Origin: Dryomyza anilis
Taxonomy: Eukaryota; Arthropoda; Insecta; Diptera; Dryomyzidae
Length of the DNA stretch: 64,000 bases
Direction: 5' to 3'
Assembly: GCA_951804985.1 (NCBI GenBank)
Contig: OX638133.1
Location: 77,506,367-77,570,366, forward strand
Both the position numbers and the translations under genes were made by a program. Positions within the stretch are counted from its first letter, which is position 1, and every line of letters starts with the position of its first letter. The notes beneath the pieces were generated by a model. That model worked only from the letters and a program-made list of their open reading frames with translations. It made no database searches and had not been told where the DNA came from. This document shows, piece by piece, positions 10,503 to 21,779 of the stretch.

Positions 10503-11845
10503 CGACGCCTCTTACGAAAACTTACACTTTTCAATTTGTTTACGAAAAACGGCACTTTAAATATAAAATTTATTAAAACAAGCATACATTTATTTTATCC
10601 ACGAAAAGAAGCATTAAATTGTATTAGCCACGAAAAAAACTTCATTCACATTTTCTCCACAAACAGAAGCATAACTTTATATTTCCCACGAACAGAAACA
10701 CATTTATATTGTATCTACGAACAAAAGCTCATGTTTAATGTCACCACGAATAAAAGCATATATGTATTTTTGATACATATATCCCAATAGACAATTTTGT
10801 GGGTAAGAAGTCATGTTGATGATGGAGGTGATATTGTATTATAACTAAATTTGTTGATTTTTCATTGATGACATGGTTTCCAGGTGTGTGACTACAAATT
10901 ATTTGCTAAAACTGTTCCAATGAAACTATTCCATTAGGCATATATAAACATGCAGGTGCGATTTGGCTAGAACCCATTTGCGTCATTGGACTTTTTTGAA
11001 AAATGTGTTCTATTCGTATTTGGCCAGTGGCATTGGACACTTGAGTCATTGGAATTTTTTTTTTGGAAAAATTTGTTCCAATGTCCAAAGAAACAAATTT
11101 TTCCAAAAAAATGTCCAATAACGCAAGTGGGTTCTGGCCAAATCCTAAAGGAAGAAATTTTCCAACAAAATGTCTAATGACGCAGTGGCATTGGACACTT
11201 GAGTCATTGGAATTTTTTTTTTGGAAAAATTTGTTCCAATGTCCAAAGAAACAAATTTTTCCAAAAAAATGTCCAATAACGCAAGTGGGTTATGGCCAAA
11301 TCTTAAAGGAAGAAATTTTCCAAAAAATGTCCAATGTGGTTTCTGGCCAAATCCCAAAGGAATAAATTTTTCCAAAAAAATTTCCAATGAAGCAAGTGGA
11401 TTCTGGTCAAATCCCAAAGGAACAAATTTTTCCAAAAAAATTGTCCAATGACGATAGTGAGTTCTGGCCAAATCCTAAAGGAAGAATTTTTCCAAAAAAT
11501 TATCCAATGACGCATGTCGGTTCTGGGCAAATCCCAAAGGAACACATTTTCAAATTCCAGTCTACTGGGATAAATTTCTTGAATAAACAAATATGCTTTT
11601 ATTCTTGGGGAAATAATAGATGAGCTTTTTTTCATAGCTAAATGTAAAAGTGTTTCTTTTCGTGGCGAAAATAGAGTTATACTTCATTTCGTGGCTATAA
11701 AAAATATATGATTAATTTCTTGGGTATAATAGAGATGTGGTTGTTTTCGTGGGGAAACTGAACTTGAGCTTCTTATCGTAGTTTCGAAAAAGGTGCTGTT
11801 TTTCGTAAGCAAATTGAAACGTGCGGGTTTTCGTAAGAGGCGTCG
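10503..11845. mobile_element. Foldback-like element with long repetitive inverted repeats
   Basis: The ends are perfect inverted repeats for 19 bp (CGACGCCTCTTACGAAAAC and its complement), and similarity continues inward for about 260 bp. Each arm is made of ~29-bp subrepeats of the type CCACGAAAAGAAGCATA; in the left arm they sit near 10601, 10630, 10658, 10687, 10716 and 10744. AAAT lies directly outside both ends and may be a 4-bp target duplication. Long TIRs built of tandem subrepeats are the defining feature of Foldback elements (FB, Galileo). The middle is filled with further tandem and palindromic repeats. No transposase is present, so this is a non-autonomous copy. The superfamily is uncertain. 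Confidence 0.85.
11025..11560. repeat. Internal ~60-bp and ~158-bp tandem repeats of the foldback element
   Basis: GGCCAAATCC-type words recur at 11137, 11294, 11346, 11406, 11467 and 11526, mostly about 60 bp apart. A 158-bp block starting CAGTGGCATTGGACAC is duplicated (11025 and 11183). Both blocks contain a strong hairpin in which GGAAAAATTTGTTCC faces a complementary arm. The overlapping open frames on both strands here (many KEFF/KNLF-like residues) are repeat artefacts. Confidence 0.85.
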
Positions 11846-12404
11846 AAATGTACACCTAAAAAAAAATATATTTTTTTATTGGTTTGACTTGTCATTTTTT
11901 TGGCTATATTGACCCGAATTTTATTGGTTTTATTTTAAAATATTCATCTAAGAACACAAACTCAAAAGTATATAGAAAACACGAAAATTTCCATTTATTT
12001 TTTAACTTGTAATAATATCGAAAACTTATGGCCAGGGTCGGCAAGTAATTTCATGTTTGGTTGTAATTTCAGTAATTTCAAGTTCGGACACTGTTGAAAA
12101 ATTTGTTTGAGGTCCAGAAAAAAAAATCATTGTTCTTACTAGTTTTGGTACAACTTTTAGGGACTACCGAAAATAGTAAAAAAGTTGATTTCCATAAAAG
12201 TGACTTCAATTCAATTTTCTGGAAATGGGAAGTGACAAAAGAAAAATAAAATATTTTCAAAAACTTTTACATACACACAAACAAGGCCATGTAAATTTTG
12301 ATGACCCGAAAATTTTCGGAATACTGAAAAAATACAATTTTTTATTTTTTTATCTAGTATTTTTTTTTTTGTTTTTTTTTTATTATATAATATTATTATA
12401 TACG
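11846..12404. other. AT-rich sequence with poly-T tracts
   Basis: No gene or element boundary was recognised. It includes long T-rich tracts near 12340-12385. Confidence 0.45.
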
Positions 12405-13040
12405 AGGGGATGAACATAGGCCAAAACATTCCGTTTTCTTTTTGAGCATACCAATTTCTTAATAATCTTCTCTTATGACTCAAACACCCTTCCTCTCAAT
12501 TTTCTTTTTTATTGTTGGAAACCACTAGAAATCCGGAGAAAAGGTGATGGGCGTATTTCATTAATGCCTTAGAACGCAAGAAAGTTGTTCGTTTTTCAGC
12601 AGTTTGGTGCATTGTGATGTTGTAAAAAGTATCGACGGGGTTCTTCTTTTTTTTTTTGTTTCCCAACAAATTTTTTAAAACTTCTGGTAAGCAATTTTCT
12701 GTATAGCATTTAGCAGTTACTGTCTGACCGGTTTCCAGCGGAATAACAGAAACCATTTGTTATTGCTGGTTGTTGTCGCCACGCTTTAACTGGTGGACTG
12801 GCACCTTTTATGTTCCATACCATGGATTGTTGCTTAATTTTCGGGTCCGACATATAAAACCAAGATTCATCAACTGTTACAATGTTGTTAAAGTTGCTTG
12901 ACTGTCCATTTTAAAATTTGTCCAAGAAATATTTGGCAAAATGTACACGTTCCATTTTTGTCCTTATTTAAAATGTGTGGTATCGAGCTGATTTCTGCGT
13001 GTATCCCAGGTAATCATTTAATATTCGTGAAAATTATAGT
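12405..13040 (-). pseudogene. mariner transposase, C-terminal half, inactivated
   Basis: Read on the minus strand in several frames, this gives a mariner-family (Tc1/mariner) transposase. First comes a piece ending HFAKYFLDKF, then VTVDESWFYMSDP with KQQSMVW, which corresponds to the first catalytic Asp block. VSVIPLETGQTVTAKCYTE and LPEVL follow, then HHNAP where active mariners have HHDNAP, and finally FSPDF followed by FPTIKKKIERKG. The second catalytic Asp is therefore lost, and the reading frame is broken by at least three frameshifts and several stops. The DNA-binding N-terminus is missing, apart from a short piece repeated at 13.4 kb. It is a dead fragment. The subfamily cannot be fixed by eye. 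Confidence 0.88.
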
Positions 13041-13403
13041 ATGGAATCTCCGGATTCCATACTATAACAGTCAGAAGGGATAGCGAAACAGTCAGAAGGG
13101 ATAGCGAATTTATCCACATAAAATTTTGAATCAAGTATAAATTGTAGGCCTTACTATTTTTATACCCTACACCTATGAGGTATATTAACTTTGTGCATAT
13201 ATTGTGACGCCCCTTAGGAGACGTGTCCGGTATGGAAAAGTATATATATTCTTGATCAGCATAACTACCCGAGTCCGTTTAGCCATGTCCGTCTGTCTGT
13301 CCATCTTGCTGTCTTGCTGTCCGAATACAGAATAACTTGAGAAATACAGATCAGAATGCGATGAAATTTCGTCTCAATATATTTTAGCCAAAAGTAGGAA
13401 CTT
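12955..13403. repeat. Tandem duplication unit 1 (mariner fragment plus truncated B element)
   Basis: The unit begins at TTTTTGTCCTTATTTAAAATG in the mariner remnant and ends inside a B element at GTAGGAACTTTTTTT. The next base starts a second copy of the same left edge. The T-run at both breakpoints offers microhomology. The copy contains a further small duplication of AACAGTCAGAAGGGATAGCG (13057 and 13089) that is single in unit 2. Confidence 0.85.
13157..13402 (+). mobile_element. Helentron-like / mini-me element, family B copy 4 (5' part only)
   Basis: Begins TTTATACCCTACACCTATGAGG, keeps the core and GTCY array, and stops abruptly after AAAAGTAGGAACT at the duplication breakpoint. It is a truncated twin of the complete copy that follows. 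Confidence 0.88.
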
Positions 13404-13586
13404 TTTTTGTCCTTATTTAAAATGCGTGGTACCCATTGAGCAGATTTCTGCATGTATCCCAGGTAATCATTTAATATTCGTGAAAATTACAGTATGGAAT
13501 CTTTAAAATCACTTTGAAACAGTCAGAAGGGATAGCGAATTTATCCACATAAAATTTTGAATCAAGTATAAATTGTTGGCATTACT
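13404..13586 (-). pseudogene. Second copy of mariner transposase N-proximal fragment
   Basis: This is duplication unit 2. On the minus strand it reads DYLGYMQKSAQWVPRILNKD, which fits the mariner segment before the catalytic core (typically a LGY..K..WVPH motif). The frame is better preserved here than in unit 1, where the same stretch is frameshifted. The rest of this unit has no coding signal that I recognise. Confidence 0.72.
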
Positions 13587-14398
13587 ATTTTTATACCCTA
13601 CACCTATGAGGTACAGGGTATATTAACTTTGTGCATATATTGTGACGCCCCTTAGGAGTCGTGCCGGTGTGGAAAAGTATATATATTCTTGATCAGCATC
13701 ACTACCCGAGTCCGTTTAGCCATGTCCGTCTGTCTGTCCGTCTTGCTGTCTTGCTGTCCGAATACAGAATAACTTGAGAAATACTGATCAGAATGCGATG
13801 AAATTTCGTCTCAATATATTTTAGCCAAAAGTAGGAACTGAGTTTGAAAATGAGCCAAATCGGTCAACGGACACGCCCACCTCCCATACAAGTCACTTTT
13901 ATATAACTCTTTTGGAACTAATAACTCGAAAAGTATTAAAGGTATAGTTGTAAAGTTTAAAGCGTATTGTTAGAATTCACATTAAAATATGTGGTTCAAA
14001 AATGGGCGTGATCCGCCCACTTTTTTTTTTGTTATTTCCCGGGTTTTCATAGTGGAAATTTGATCCGTAAATTATTAAAATCAAATCTATGAAATATTAC
14101 CCTTTCAAAATTTTAAATATGGGCGTGGTCCGCCCAATTATATTTTTCAATTTTTTTTTTATAGTTTTTTATACTTTTATATAATTTTTTTTAATTTATG
14201 GGGATATAAGAATAAATTTCTGATATATGAATAATATTCTGAGGGTGGGGAGGTTCAGCATAATTAAAAACTTTAAAATTAAGGTATGCAATTAAATATC
14301 CCACATTAATATCCCCACCAAAGGTGTATGGTATTCCATAATCGGGCCTGACCGACTGTAAAAATCCGCCACATGTGACCGAACTTTTCCAACTCGTT
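13587..14398 (+). mobile_element. Helentron-like / mini-me element, family B copy 5
   Basis: A complete B copy with TATACCCTACACC start, inverted GGTACAGGGTATA, core, GTCY array, subterminal GTGTATGGTA, palindrome remnants (ACCGACTGTA) and TTTTCCAACTCG end. It lacks the GTGACC-repeat spacing of copy 2 near the 3' end, so the terminus is shortened. The sequence just 3' (14400-14510) has no recognised content. Confidence 0.87.
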
Positions 14399-15500
14399 TT
14401 TTTCTGTGTGTGTATGACTTCGGTCGTTTTTGATTTTTGGTAGTTCCAGAACACCAGGGAAAAAGACGAACTTTCGTCATACTCTCCCATTTATGAGGGC
14501 ATGACATTTTTTGTTATTGTTAATTTCGACCTGCCCTATAAAGTAAAGTTCAGCCCTAGTTTTTATTTTGCCTCATTTAAGTAATTATAAAACACAAATA
14601 TTGAGAAAAAAATAGAAAAGATTAAAAATATTTGGTGGTCCATGATTCGACCTTCGTCGGTCTGGATACGGAAAAATTATAGTTACTGATATATTCCCCT
14701 TCGAATGTTATTATTATGTCTTACTATTATTATGTCTCTAATATTAAATATTTTTAAATCATTTTGCATATATCATGCGCATGTTTATATTCTTTACAAC
14801 GCAGTTTAAATGGATTATCCAGTTTAACTATTAATTAAGTTACATTAAACAAACTTAATTTTGTTCTTTTTGTGCGCGATTTTCATATTTCAATGACATA
14901 TACCTCTGGCACTATAGTAGTTTGGAAACTGAAAATGTGTGTAATTCTTAATTTTTAGTTGTAAATGAATCCTACAATATTCCATTAATTTCTAAAATGG
15001 TACTGCTAAATTTTAATATTTTAAATTAATCTGTATATATTTTTATAATGAAAAATGTTTATTATAAATTTTAAGTGCTATTTAAACAATTTGATAATTA
15101 ATTTCTATTGCTTGCTGCAAACAATTTTGCAGTTCTTTGCAGCTTATGCAGCAAAAGAAATTTTAATATTTTTGAAAAATATTATTCTATTTTTTTTGTA
15201 CATCAAAAACCATTTTCCATTTCATAGTTAGTTCCTTTTTATATTTTTATCAAAAAGAGCAAGTAATTTAATTTGCAATTGCTATGCATCACAAAACACA
15301 CAAAGGTACTTTTTCGATGACACTTCACAAAAAGAGAAAATTCTATGAAATGACATAAATAAACCGCAATATTCAATGATACAGACCGAATTGAAAATCA
15401 TATTCAACTACTACTTTTTATAAAATAATGTGTTAAAAAAGTAGAGTTCTACTCTAGCTTACACAAATAATTCTAAAAATATAATAAATAATATTATATT
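14399..15500. other. AT-rich sequence, no gene seen
   Basis: Nothing supportable was found on either strand. Confidence 0.45.
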
Positions 15501-15600
15501 AGTGTCGGTATCTCAGAGGTTAATATGTGGAACTGCGAACCGAAAGATCCTATTTTAAAATCTATGCTGAGGCTAACAACACATTTTCGTAGAAATCATT
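15501..15600 (+). mobile_element. Decayed SINE head (tRNA-like part)
   Basis: GTATCTCAGAGGTTA, then AACTGCGAACCGAAAGATCC and GGCTAACAACA followed by a CGTAGAAATCATTTT segment. These align in order with the SINE copies at 36.4 and 55.6 kb, but with many substitutions and without the 3' body. It is an older copy of the same family. Confidence 0.72.
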
Positions 15601-16320
15601 TTTATTATTAATATTAATTATATTCATTACAATAAATTAATATATTCAAATAAAATAATTTACTACTTACTACCAATCATTGTGCCACAAAAGTATTGTC
15701 TGTACTCTTTTCAATATGTAAAATAAAGAATTCTTTAAAAATAAAATACGATATTTGATAGTAAAATTTATGCAAAAATGTAGTCTCACAGTATTATGTT
15801 CTAACACGCAATTGTGGAATAAGCAATGAGCCAACATATGCTTCGACCAACTGGAAACAGAAAAAGCTTTGGAATATTCTATATAGTGTGAAGAAAAAAT
15901 AACTCTAAATGCGTTCTTTTTCTTAACGGAAGTAGTAAATTTCATTTTAAGTGATATCTGTAAAACAATGTGTAAAGAAATCGTTTATTAACCCATTGTA
16001 TTCTATGTGAAAATATAACAAATATGATTTAAAATGAAAAAATTCATTTTCCTTTATTCATAAAAAGAGTATATTGTTGTTGAATGAACAAAGTCAAAAG
16101 TTACGTTATTTTCGATAATTTTGTGTATATTTAAATACACTTTACATTCAAGCATTTACAATTATCATTTATCAAAACTTATTATTAATTTTCATATTAC
16201 TGGGTTGTAAACAAATATTTTTTCATATGCAGACAAATGAAAAATACATCAAAATTAAAGTTCTGATAAATTTTTCATTAATTTCTATATTTATTTATTT
16301 TTTACTTAATTTTTTACTTT
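15601..16320. other. AT-rich sequence, no gene seen
   Basis: A minus-strand open frame at about 15670-15945 encodes a 91-residue sequence with no recognisable motif. I treat it as chance. Confidence 0.4.
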
Positions 16321-16324
16321 CCTC

Positions 16325-16412
16325 AATGAAATAACACCCAAATAAAGTAACCTCAAAATAAAATGAAATAAGACCCAAATTTGTCATACAATTTTAGGTG
16401 TTATTTCATATG
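16325..16412. repeat. Short inverted repeat (ATGAAATAACACC / GGTGTTATTTCAT)
   Basis: A 13-bp perfect inverted repeat with about 55 bp between the arms, next to further ATGAAATAA words. It may be a small MITE or hairpin remnant. Confidence 0.55.
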
Positions 16413-18310
16413 AATTTTATTTATTAATTTTTTTTTGTATTATTTCATTATTTTATTTTTTGAAATGAAATATTCCTCATTTTGTTTTATGGGATGTATT
16501 TCATTTAGCATTATTTCTTTTGGGGTTAGTTCATGGGGAACTATATCGTAGTGCCGTTTTTTGTTTGTACAACATATAATTAAAAAGGTGCAATTAAATA
16601 TTTCTATACTAAAATAGTACAACATGGTATCTTAATCTATAAACACAAAGCCTTTTTTTGTTTGTTCAAATATCATGGGTTAACTTTTTAATATAAATGC
16701 AAATGGTATAAACAAAAAACAATATGTAACACTTCCAGTTTATCTATGCGTTTAACCTGTCTGTCAGGCATTTGTTTTGCCACATTTTTAGTTATTTGTG
16801 TAACGTGTCGCGTGTCAAGTGGATGCCACAATGTAAAAATTCCTTGCCACCAATATTGTTTAGTATGTAAATATTAAACATCTGTTTGTATGCATACATA
16901 GCAATATTGTGCTACAAGCGAATGTTGTATGCATTTGAGGTTCAAATCCACAGTTTATCTTTAAGTATTTTTAAAGTTAATATTCAAAAATATAAATACA
17001 ATTTCTTATTTTTATAATTACATCTTTTTCATGTTATGATATTTTGACATGTGTTATAAATATCAAATCATGCAACAATTTGTTTGATTAGAACAAAAAT
17101 TCCTGATGATAACTCTATTATTTGCTACCTTTTCGACGAATAACAAGATTTATTTTTAGTCAATATAAGAACCACTTAAACTAAATTGATACTACTTAGC
17201 AAATACCACAGTCATACTATTCGATATATATTTATAGATGTTAGATATCTGTGGATATAGAAACTACAATGCCAAACATTCTAGGATTCCTATCATTGAC
17301 ATACCATATAAAAAGTTTCCCTATTTCGCTAGACATGGTAATGAGCAGGGCCATCTGATGTTAATAAAGAATTTATCGGGTTTTAATAAGGTAACTATGC
17401 CTTGAACAGACCCCGATCATGGCCTTAGTACAATTTCTACTTTAACCTAGTGAAAAGGGTTTCATGGTCTGATCATGACCCTAGTAAAAATAGTGATAAG
17501 GCGAATTTCGGCTACGTCGGACGTGCTTCATATTTAGAAATTATCTTTGGAAATTTTCTTTGATATGTACTCGTTTAGGACCTCGACTTCAATTATTTGC
17601 TAGAGAACATTGAGTATTATCATGGCCTGATGCGATTTGCTGTTACCTCGTATATGCCTTTTTAACGCCCGAACATAATAAATAATTTTTATGTTCAGTT
17701 CATACACCGAGGACAAACACTTTTAAAATCCAGAAGGAATAAAGAAAATATTGATAATGCAGAGCTTAATGTTTTAGATATCAAAAATTCTTGGTATTAT
17801 TCTTGATATGCATAAATTATGTTCTTAAGTATCAATAAATTTCTAATAGCAATTAGTCGATACCCATAAAATAATCTCTGCATATTAATCATAGTTGATA
17901 TTAGTTACTTTTATTTAACATAACAACAGACTGACACACTAAAAACCAGATGGCGATGACAATCGGATTTCTCAAAAAACAACATTTGAACAAATATTAC
18001 AGACAAAGCAAGATCCATAAAATCATGAACAAGTGTACTTTTTGCTAAAAATACAGCAACAATTTAGCGTATTCTTTTTGGTTTTTAATAGTTTATAAAT
18101 TAACTTCTCAGAAACCAGAAGAATAAATATTGTTTACTTTTTTGTTAACTAAGTAATTTTCTTTCTTTATATTCAGATGATAACTTATGGAATTTAAGTA
18201 GCTTTTTATTGATATTAGATAAATACTGCTATTTTTCATTCGAGCCCAATTTCTCTCCAGTTTTAGTAATTTATTTCCCTTCATGTAATATTCGCCCTAT
18301 TAAGATTTCT
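16413..18310. other. AT-rich sequence, no gene seen
   Basis: No coding or RNA gene was recognised. A stretch near 17.35-17.64 kb with CGATCATGGCC-like words is slightly less AT-rich and vaguely resembles 31.13-31.29 kb. I cannot assign it. Confidence 0.4.
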
Positions 18311-18314
18311 AATA

Positions 18315-18534
18315 CACCCAGAAAAAAATTCCCTCAAATCCCAAAAAAATTGGTCAATAGGACAATTATTGATTTAATAGTATACTAAAAATAAAAATGT
18401 TCATATAAACTCAATGGCAATGTCATGGTATTTTCTAGTATTTAATGGTATTTTCCGATTAAAATAATAATTTATCCTATTGAATATTTTTAATAGTAAA
18501 AAACTATTATTTATATAGTATTTTTTTCTGGATG
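18315..18534. mobile_element. Short TIR MITE (CACCCAGAAAAAAAT ends), W
   Basis: A 220-bp element bounded by CACCCAGAAAAAAAT and its complement with one substitution, flanked by TA on both sides. The left arm also contains ATTGGTCAATAGGA, a word found in the same position in the right arm of the longer element that starts just downstream, so the two are related. It is non-autonomous. TA flanking suggests a Tc1/mariner-like mechanism. Confidence 0.75.
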
Positions 18535-18759
18535 TAGGTATAAGAAGAATTATACCTACACTCAGATGAAAATGTCCCATTAAGTACTTAATGGTACGAC
18601 CATCCATCTTATGGTTCATGAATTAATAGTTTTTTTCATTTTGAATAAAAAGTATTCTAATTAATTTGATAGTATTCGAAAAATTCAGTACCATTAATCT
18701 AAATATTTCAATATTATTATTTTTAATAGAATAAATACTATTGTTTTAATGGTTTCCTC

Positions 18760-19055
18760 CTATAATAATAAACGTGGCATAAAAAAAATAAATACGAATA
18801 TAAACTTGTTCGTTTTGTACGTCATACTGCGTGTTTGTGTTTGCTCAAAATGATCGCATGCATTTTTTGTAATAATCCACATTATTAATAGCGATATTGG
18901 TAAGGATTTAATGTATTTAATGTAAATTCATTATATTTAACCGTTTTCTATTTATTACAGATAATAAATATTAAATCGAACTTCTATTATGGCGACGGAC
19001 TCTAAATGCAGACTCAAGTATTGGAAACTGAAGCGAACATTGAATGTGCTATAAC
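18760..19055 (+). pseudogene. 5' exon, intron and start codon remnant of the Z transposon gene
   Basis: A leader exon ends at a consensus donor (ATTG|GTAAGG, 18900). A 61-nt intron ends in TTTATTACAG (18960). A 28-nt stretch then leads to an ATG (18989) opening MATDSKCRLKYWKLK and a stop soon after. The copy at 60 kb keeps the same donor, acceptor and ATG with a slightly longer peptide. Conserved splice sites within a mobile element imply that the parental element's transposase gene had a 5'-UTR intron. The protein family cannot be told from so few residues. Confidence 0.6.
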
Positions 19056-19406
19056 CTTTTGCAACGAGAAGTGTCCATTTATGTGTGTGATTTTTTAAAA
19101 GTAAATTTCAGTTTCGACATTTAATTAAAATAAATTGTACAGTAAATTAACAAAAATCCATTTTTGTTGTAATGAATTATTAGGAAAATGTAATTCGACT
19201 ATACTATAAAATTAATAACCACGTATCATAAAATATTTATAGGTTTTGGTTATTGTATGTAAAGGAGCACATTATAAAATTAATGGTACAACAAAATATT
19301 GTATTAACAGTTCCAATATTACTGAATTAATGGGATGCACCCTATTGTCCAATATTAATAGTATAAATTATTGTTTTTCTATTGAAATATTATTAATTTT
19401 CCATGT

Positions 19407-20190
19407 TTTTTTTATACCCTACACTAAGAGTGAAAGGGTATATTCAGTTTGGTACGCCGTTTGTAACACCCAGAAGGAAGCATCTCCGGTATGGAAAAGT
19501 ATATTCTTGATCAGCATGACCTCCTGAGTCGATTTAGAGATGTCCGTCTGTCTGTTCGTCTGTCTGTCTGTCCGTCTGTCTGTCTGTTGAAATCCCTACT
19601 AAATTTAATTGAAGAGCTAGATAAATGAAACTTATAACTTAGATTACTAATATACCTACGCTGTATGTGCGAAATTGGCGAGATCGGTCCATTGTGACCT
19701 ATGATCCGACCACTTATGTTCAAATACCTCATATAAAATGTACATATAAAGATCAATTTTTATGTATACGTGCTTAGGTAAACTTTTTTGGTCAAATATA
19801 TATTGATATCATGCTCAAATACATGATAATAATGTTTTCCGGCGAAAAGACTTGTGGTTCACAAAAAAAAATCGAAATTCGGTACACCTACCCATTTGTA
19901 AATATGGATATCAAATGAATGGAAATTCTTCAGCGATTGAAAGTTTGCAGTTATTTTCAGGATTCGTATACCCTGGTGACCTATATATCACTTTGAATGG
20001 TAACCACACATATGTGTAGGGTATTTATAGTCGGCTTAGACCGACTATAATTTTAATAATCCTAACTATCATAATTACACCTACTTTAAAATTTCCCATG
20101 TGATCTAACCTTCCCAACTGGTTTTGATAATCCTATCATAATTACACCTACTTTAAAATTTCCCATGTGATCTAACCTTCCCAACTGGTT
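19407..20190 (+). mobile_element. Helentron-like / mini-me element, family A copy 2 with doubled 3' end
   Basis: A typical family-A element with TATACCCTACACTAAGAG start, core, GTCY array (about 19540-19590), GTGTAGGGTA and TAGTCGG palindrome. Its ~68-bp tail from TTTTRATAATCCT to CCCAACTGG occurs twice in tandem (about 20051-20121 and 20122-20188). Confidence 0.88.
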
Positions 20191-20199
20191 CTGGGTGTA

Positions 20200-21779
20200 G
20201 TTTTGGGAAACAAATTGCAAATGGATATTTTGCAGTTTCGGGATTTTGAGTTTGAAACCCATAGTATTTATGCAAATGAGAAAAGAGCACGTATGTAAAA
20301 TGTAGCGTACATTATATCCTTATAACGTATATTTCAAAACGTTTTAAAAGAATTTGTTTGTTATTTTTTTCTATTTCTATTTCTATTTTCATTTTTCTTG
20401 GTTTATTTACTATTCTTTTTTTTTTTCTTAATACATTTTCTTATTCCATTTAACAATATTACGCTTGTGCTGACATTTTGCTTATTAAATTCCTGCCTCT
20501 CAACAACTGACATTTGCTATTAAAATTCACTACATATTTTCTATTATATTCTCTAGAGAAAAATATTTTCTACGACTTTTTTCTATATATATTTTTTTTA
20601 TAGTTTTTGAAAAAATTTATAATAGTCGAGTACAATTATTTTCTTTGTTTTTGTCTCATATTCCATTTTTTATTATTTTTATTATTTATTAATAAGTATC
20701 TGCTCTATTTCGATTTTTGTAACGTTCATCGCATCGTATTGCAGAAACGTTAAGTTCTATTAGCGATTTGTTTTTTTTTTATACTTTGAGTTTGTCACGG
20801 TTGTCAACATTTTTCCATATTTTTATCAATTTTGTATTCTTTTTTTTTTTTTGATTCATTCAAAATTAAATATTTATGCAGTTGCCGTTACTGTCCATTT
20901 TCGCGATATTGATGCCAACATCTTGATTTTGTTGTGCACATCATTTATGGCTTTTTGATTGATATCTCGAATGGATGCGGAAATAGAGCATAATTCAGTG
21001 TGCGAGTTATGATTTTGCATACATGATGATTGCATTTTAATATTTATTTATTTAAAAAAGGTATTATAAAATGTAGATCTGTTTTTGGGAAAATTAGATT
21101 TTATATTTAATTCGAAATCAAATTTTGTTTAAATTCGAATTTGACATTCATTCGCGAAAATGTGTAAGATGTTATACAATTTGACCGTCGATATATCAAA
21201 TATATGTAAGCAAGATAATTGAAGTTTTTCTATTAGTAATCGTTAGTTTGAAAGAAGTCTGCCTGCAATATTTTTCGTATTTATTGCATGTTTGAAATAT
21301 GTTTGCCTGACCGACGATCTAAGTAATTTGCAAGTAAACTGGTGTTAAGGTCAGTAATATTTATGATAAACATCATTCTGTTTTTCAATATGTTTTAGTA
21401 AAAACTTGAATTTAAAATGAATATTTTATTTTTATTGGTAGCTTAAATTTAATTGTAAATTTGAATGTTTTGTCAAAGTTTAGTAAAAAAATTAAAATTT
21501 AGTACGAACTTAAAGTGTTATTTTGAATTTTTGATGAAAACGTGTTGAGTTCTTGTAAAAATTACAATTTTTAATGAAAATTAGAATTCGTAGACTATGC
21601 GGTAAAACATTTATTATTTATAAAACTTTTGTTTTAATTTTATGAAATTTTTTATTTCTAAAAAAAATAAATTCATTAAATTTTTAATTTGAATTATTGT
21701 AAAAATTAAAATGTTTGTGGAATATTATTATTTTTTATATTTTGTGTTAATTTTAAATGTGAAAAGTTCTGAATTACTG
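20200..21779. other. AT- and T-rich sequence, no gene seen
   Basis: T-rich on the plus strand, with no supported feature. Confidence 0.45.

Larger units (their letters stand above)
18559..20197 (+). mobile_element. TIR element Z, copy 1 (interrupted by a family-A element)
   Basis: Starts CACTCAGATGAAAATG and ends TCTGGGTG, with TA on both outer sides. Its ~860-bp body matches the element at 59553-60411. A family-A Helentron-like element with a doubled tail is inserted near the right end, and the Z terminus follows it directly. The body keeps a spliced leader arrangement (see next entry) but no full transposase, so it is a deletion derivative of a DNA transposon. Confidence 0.8.

Noticed and set aside
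11063..11635. Six overlapping frames on both strands in the foldback element
   Set aside because: All are by-products of 60-bp repeats whose length is a multiple of three.
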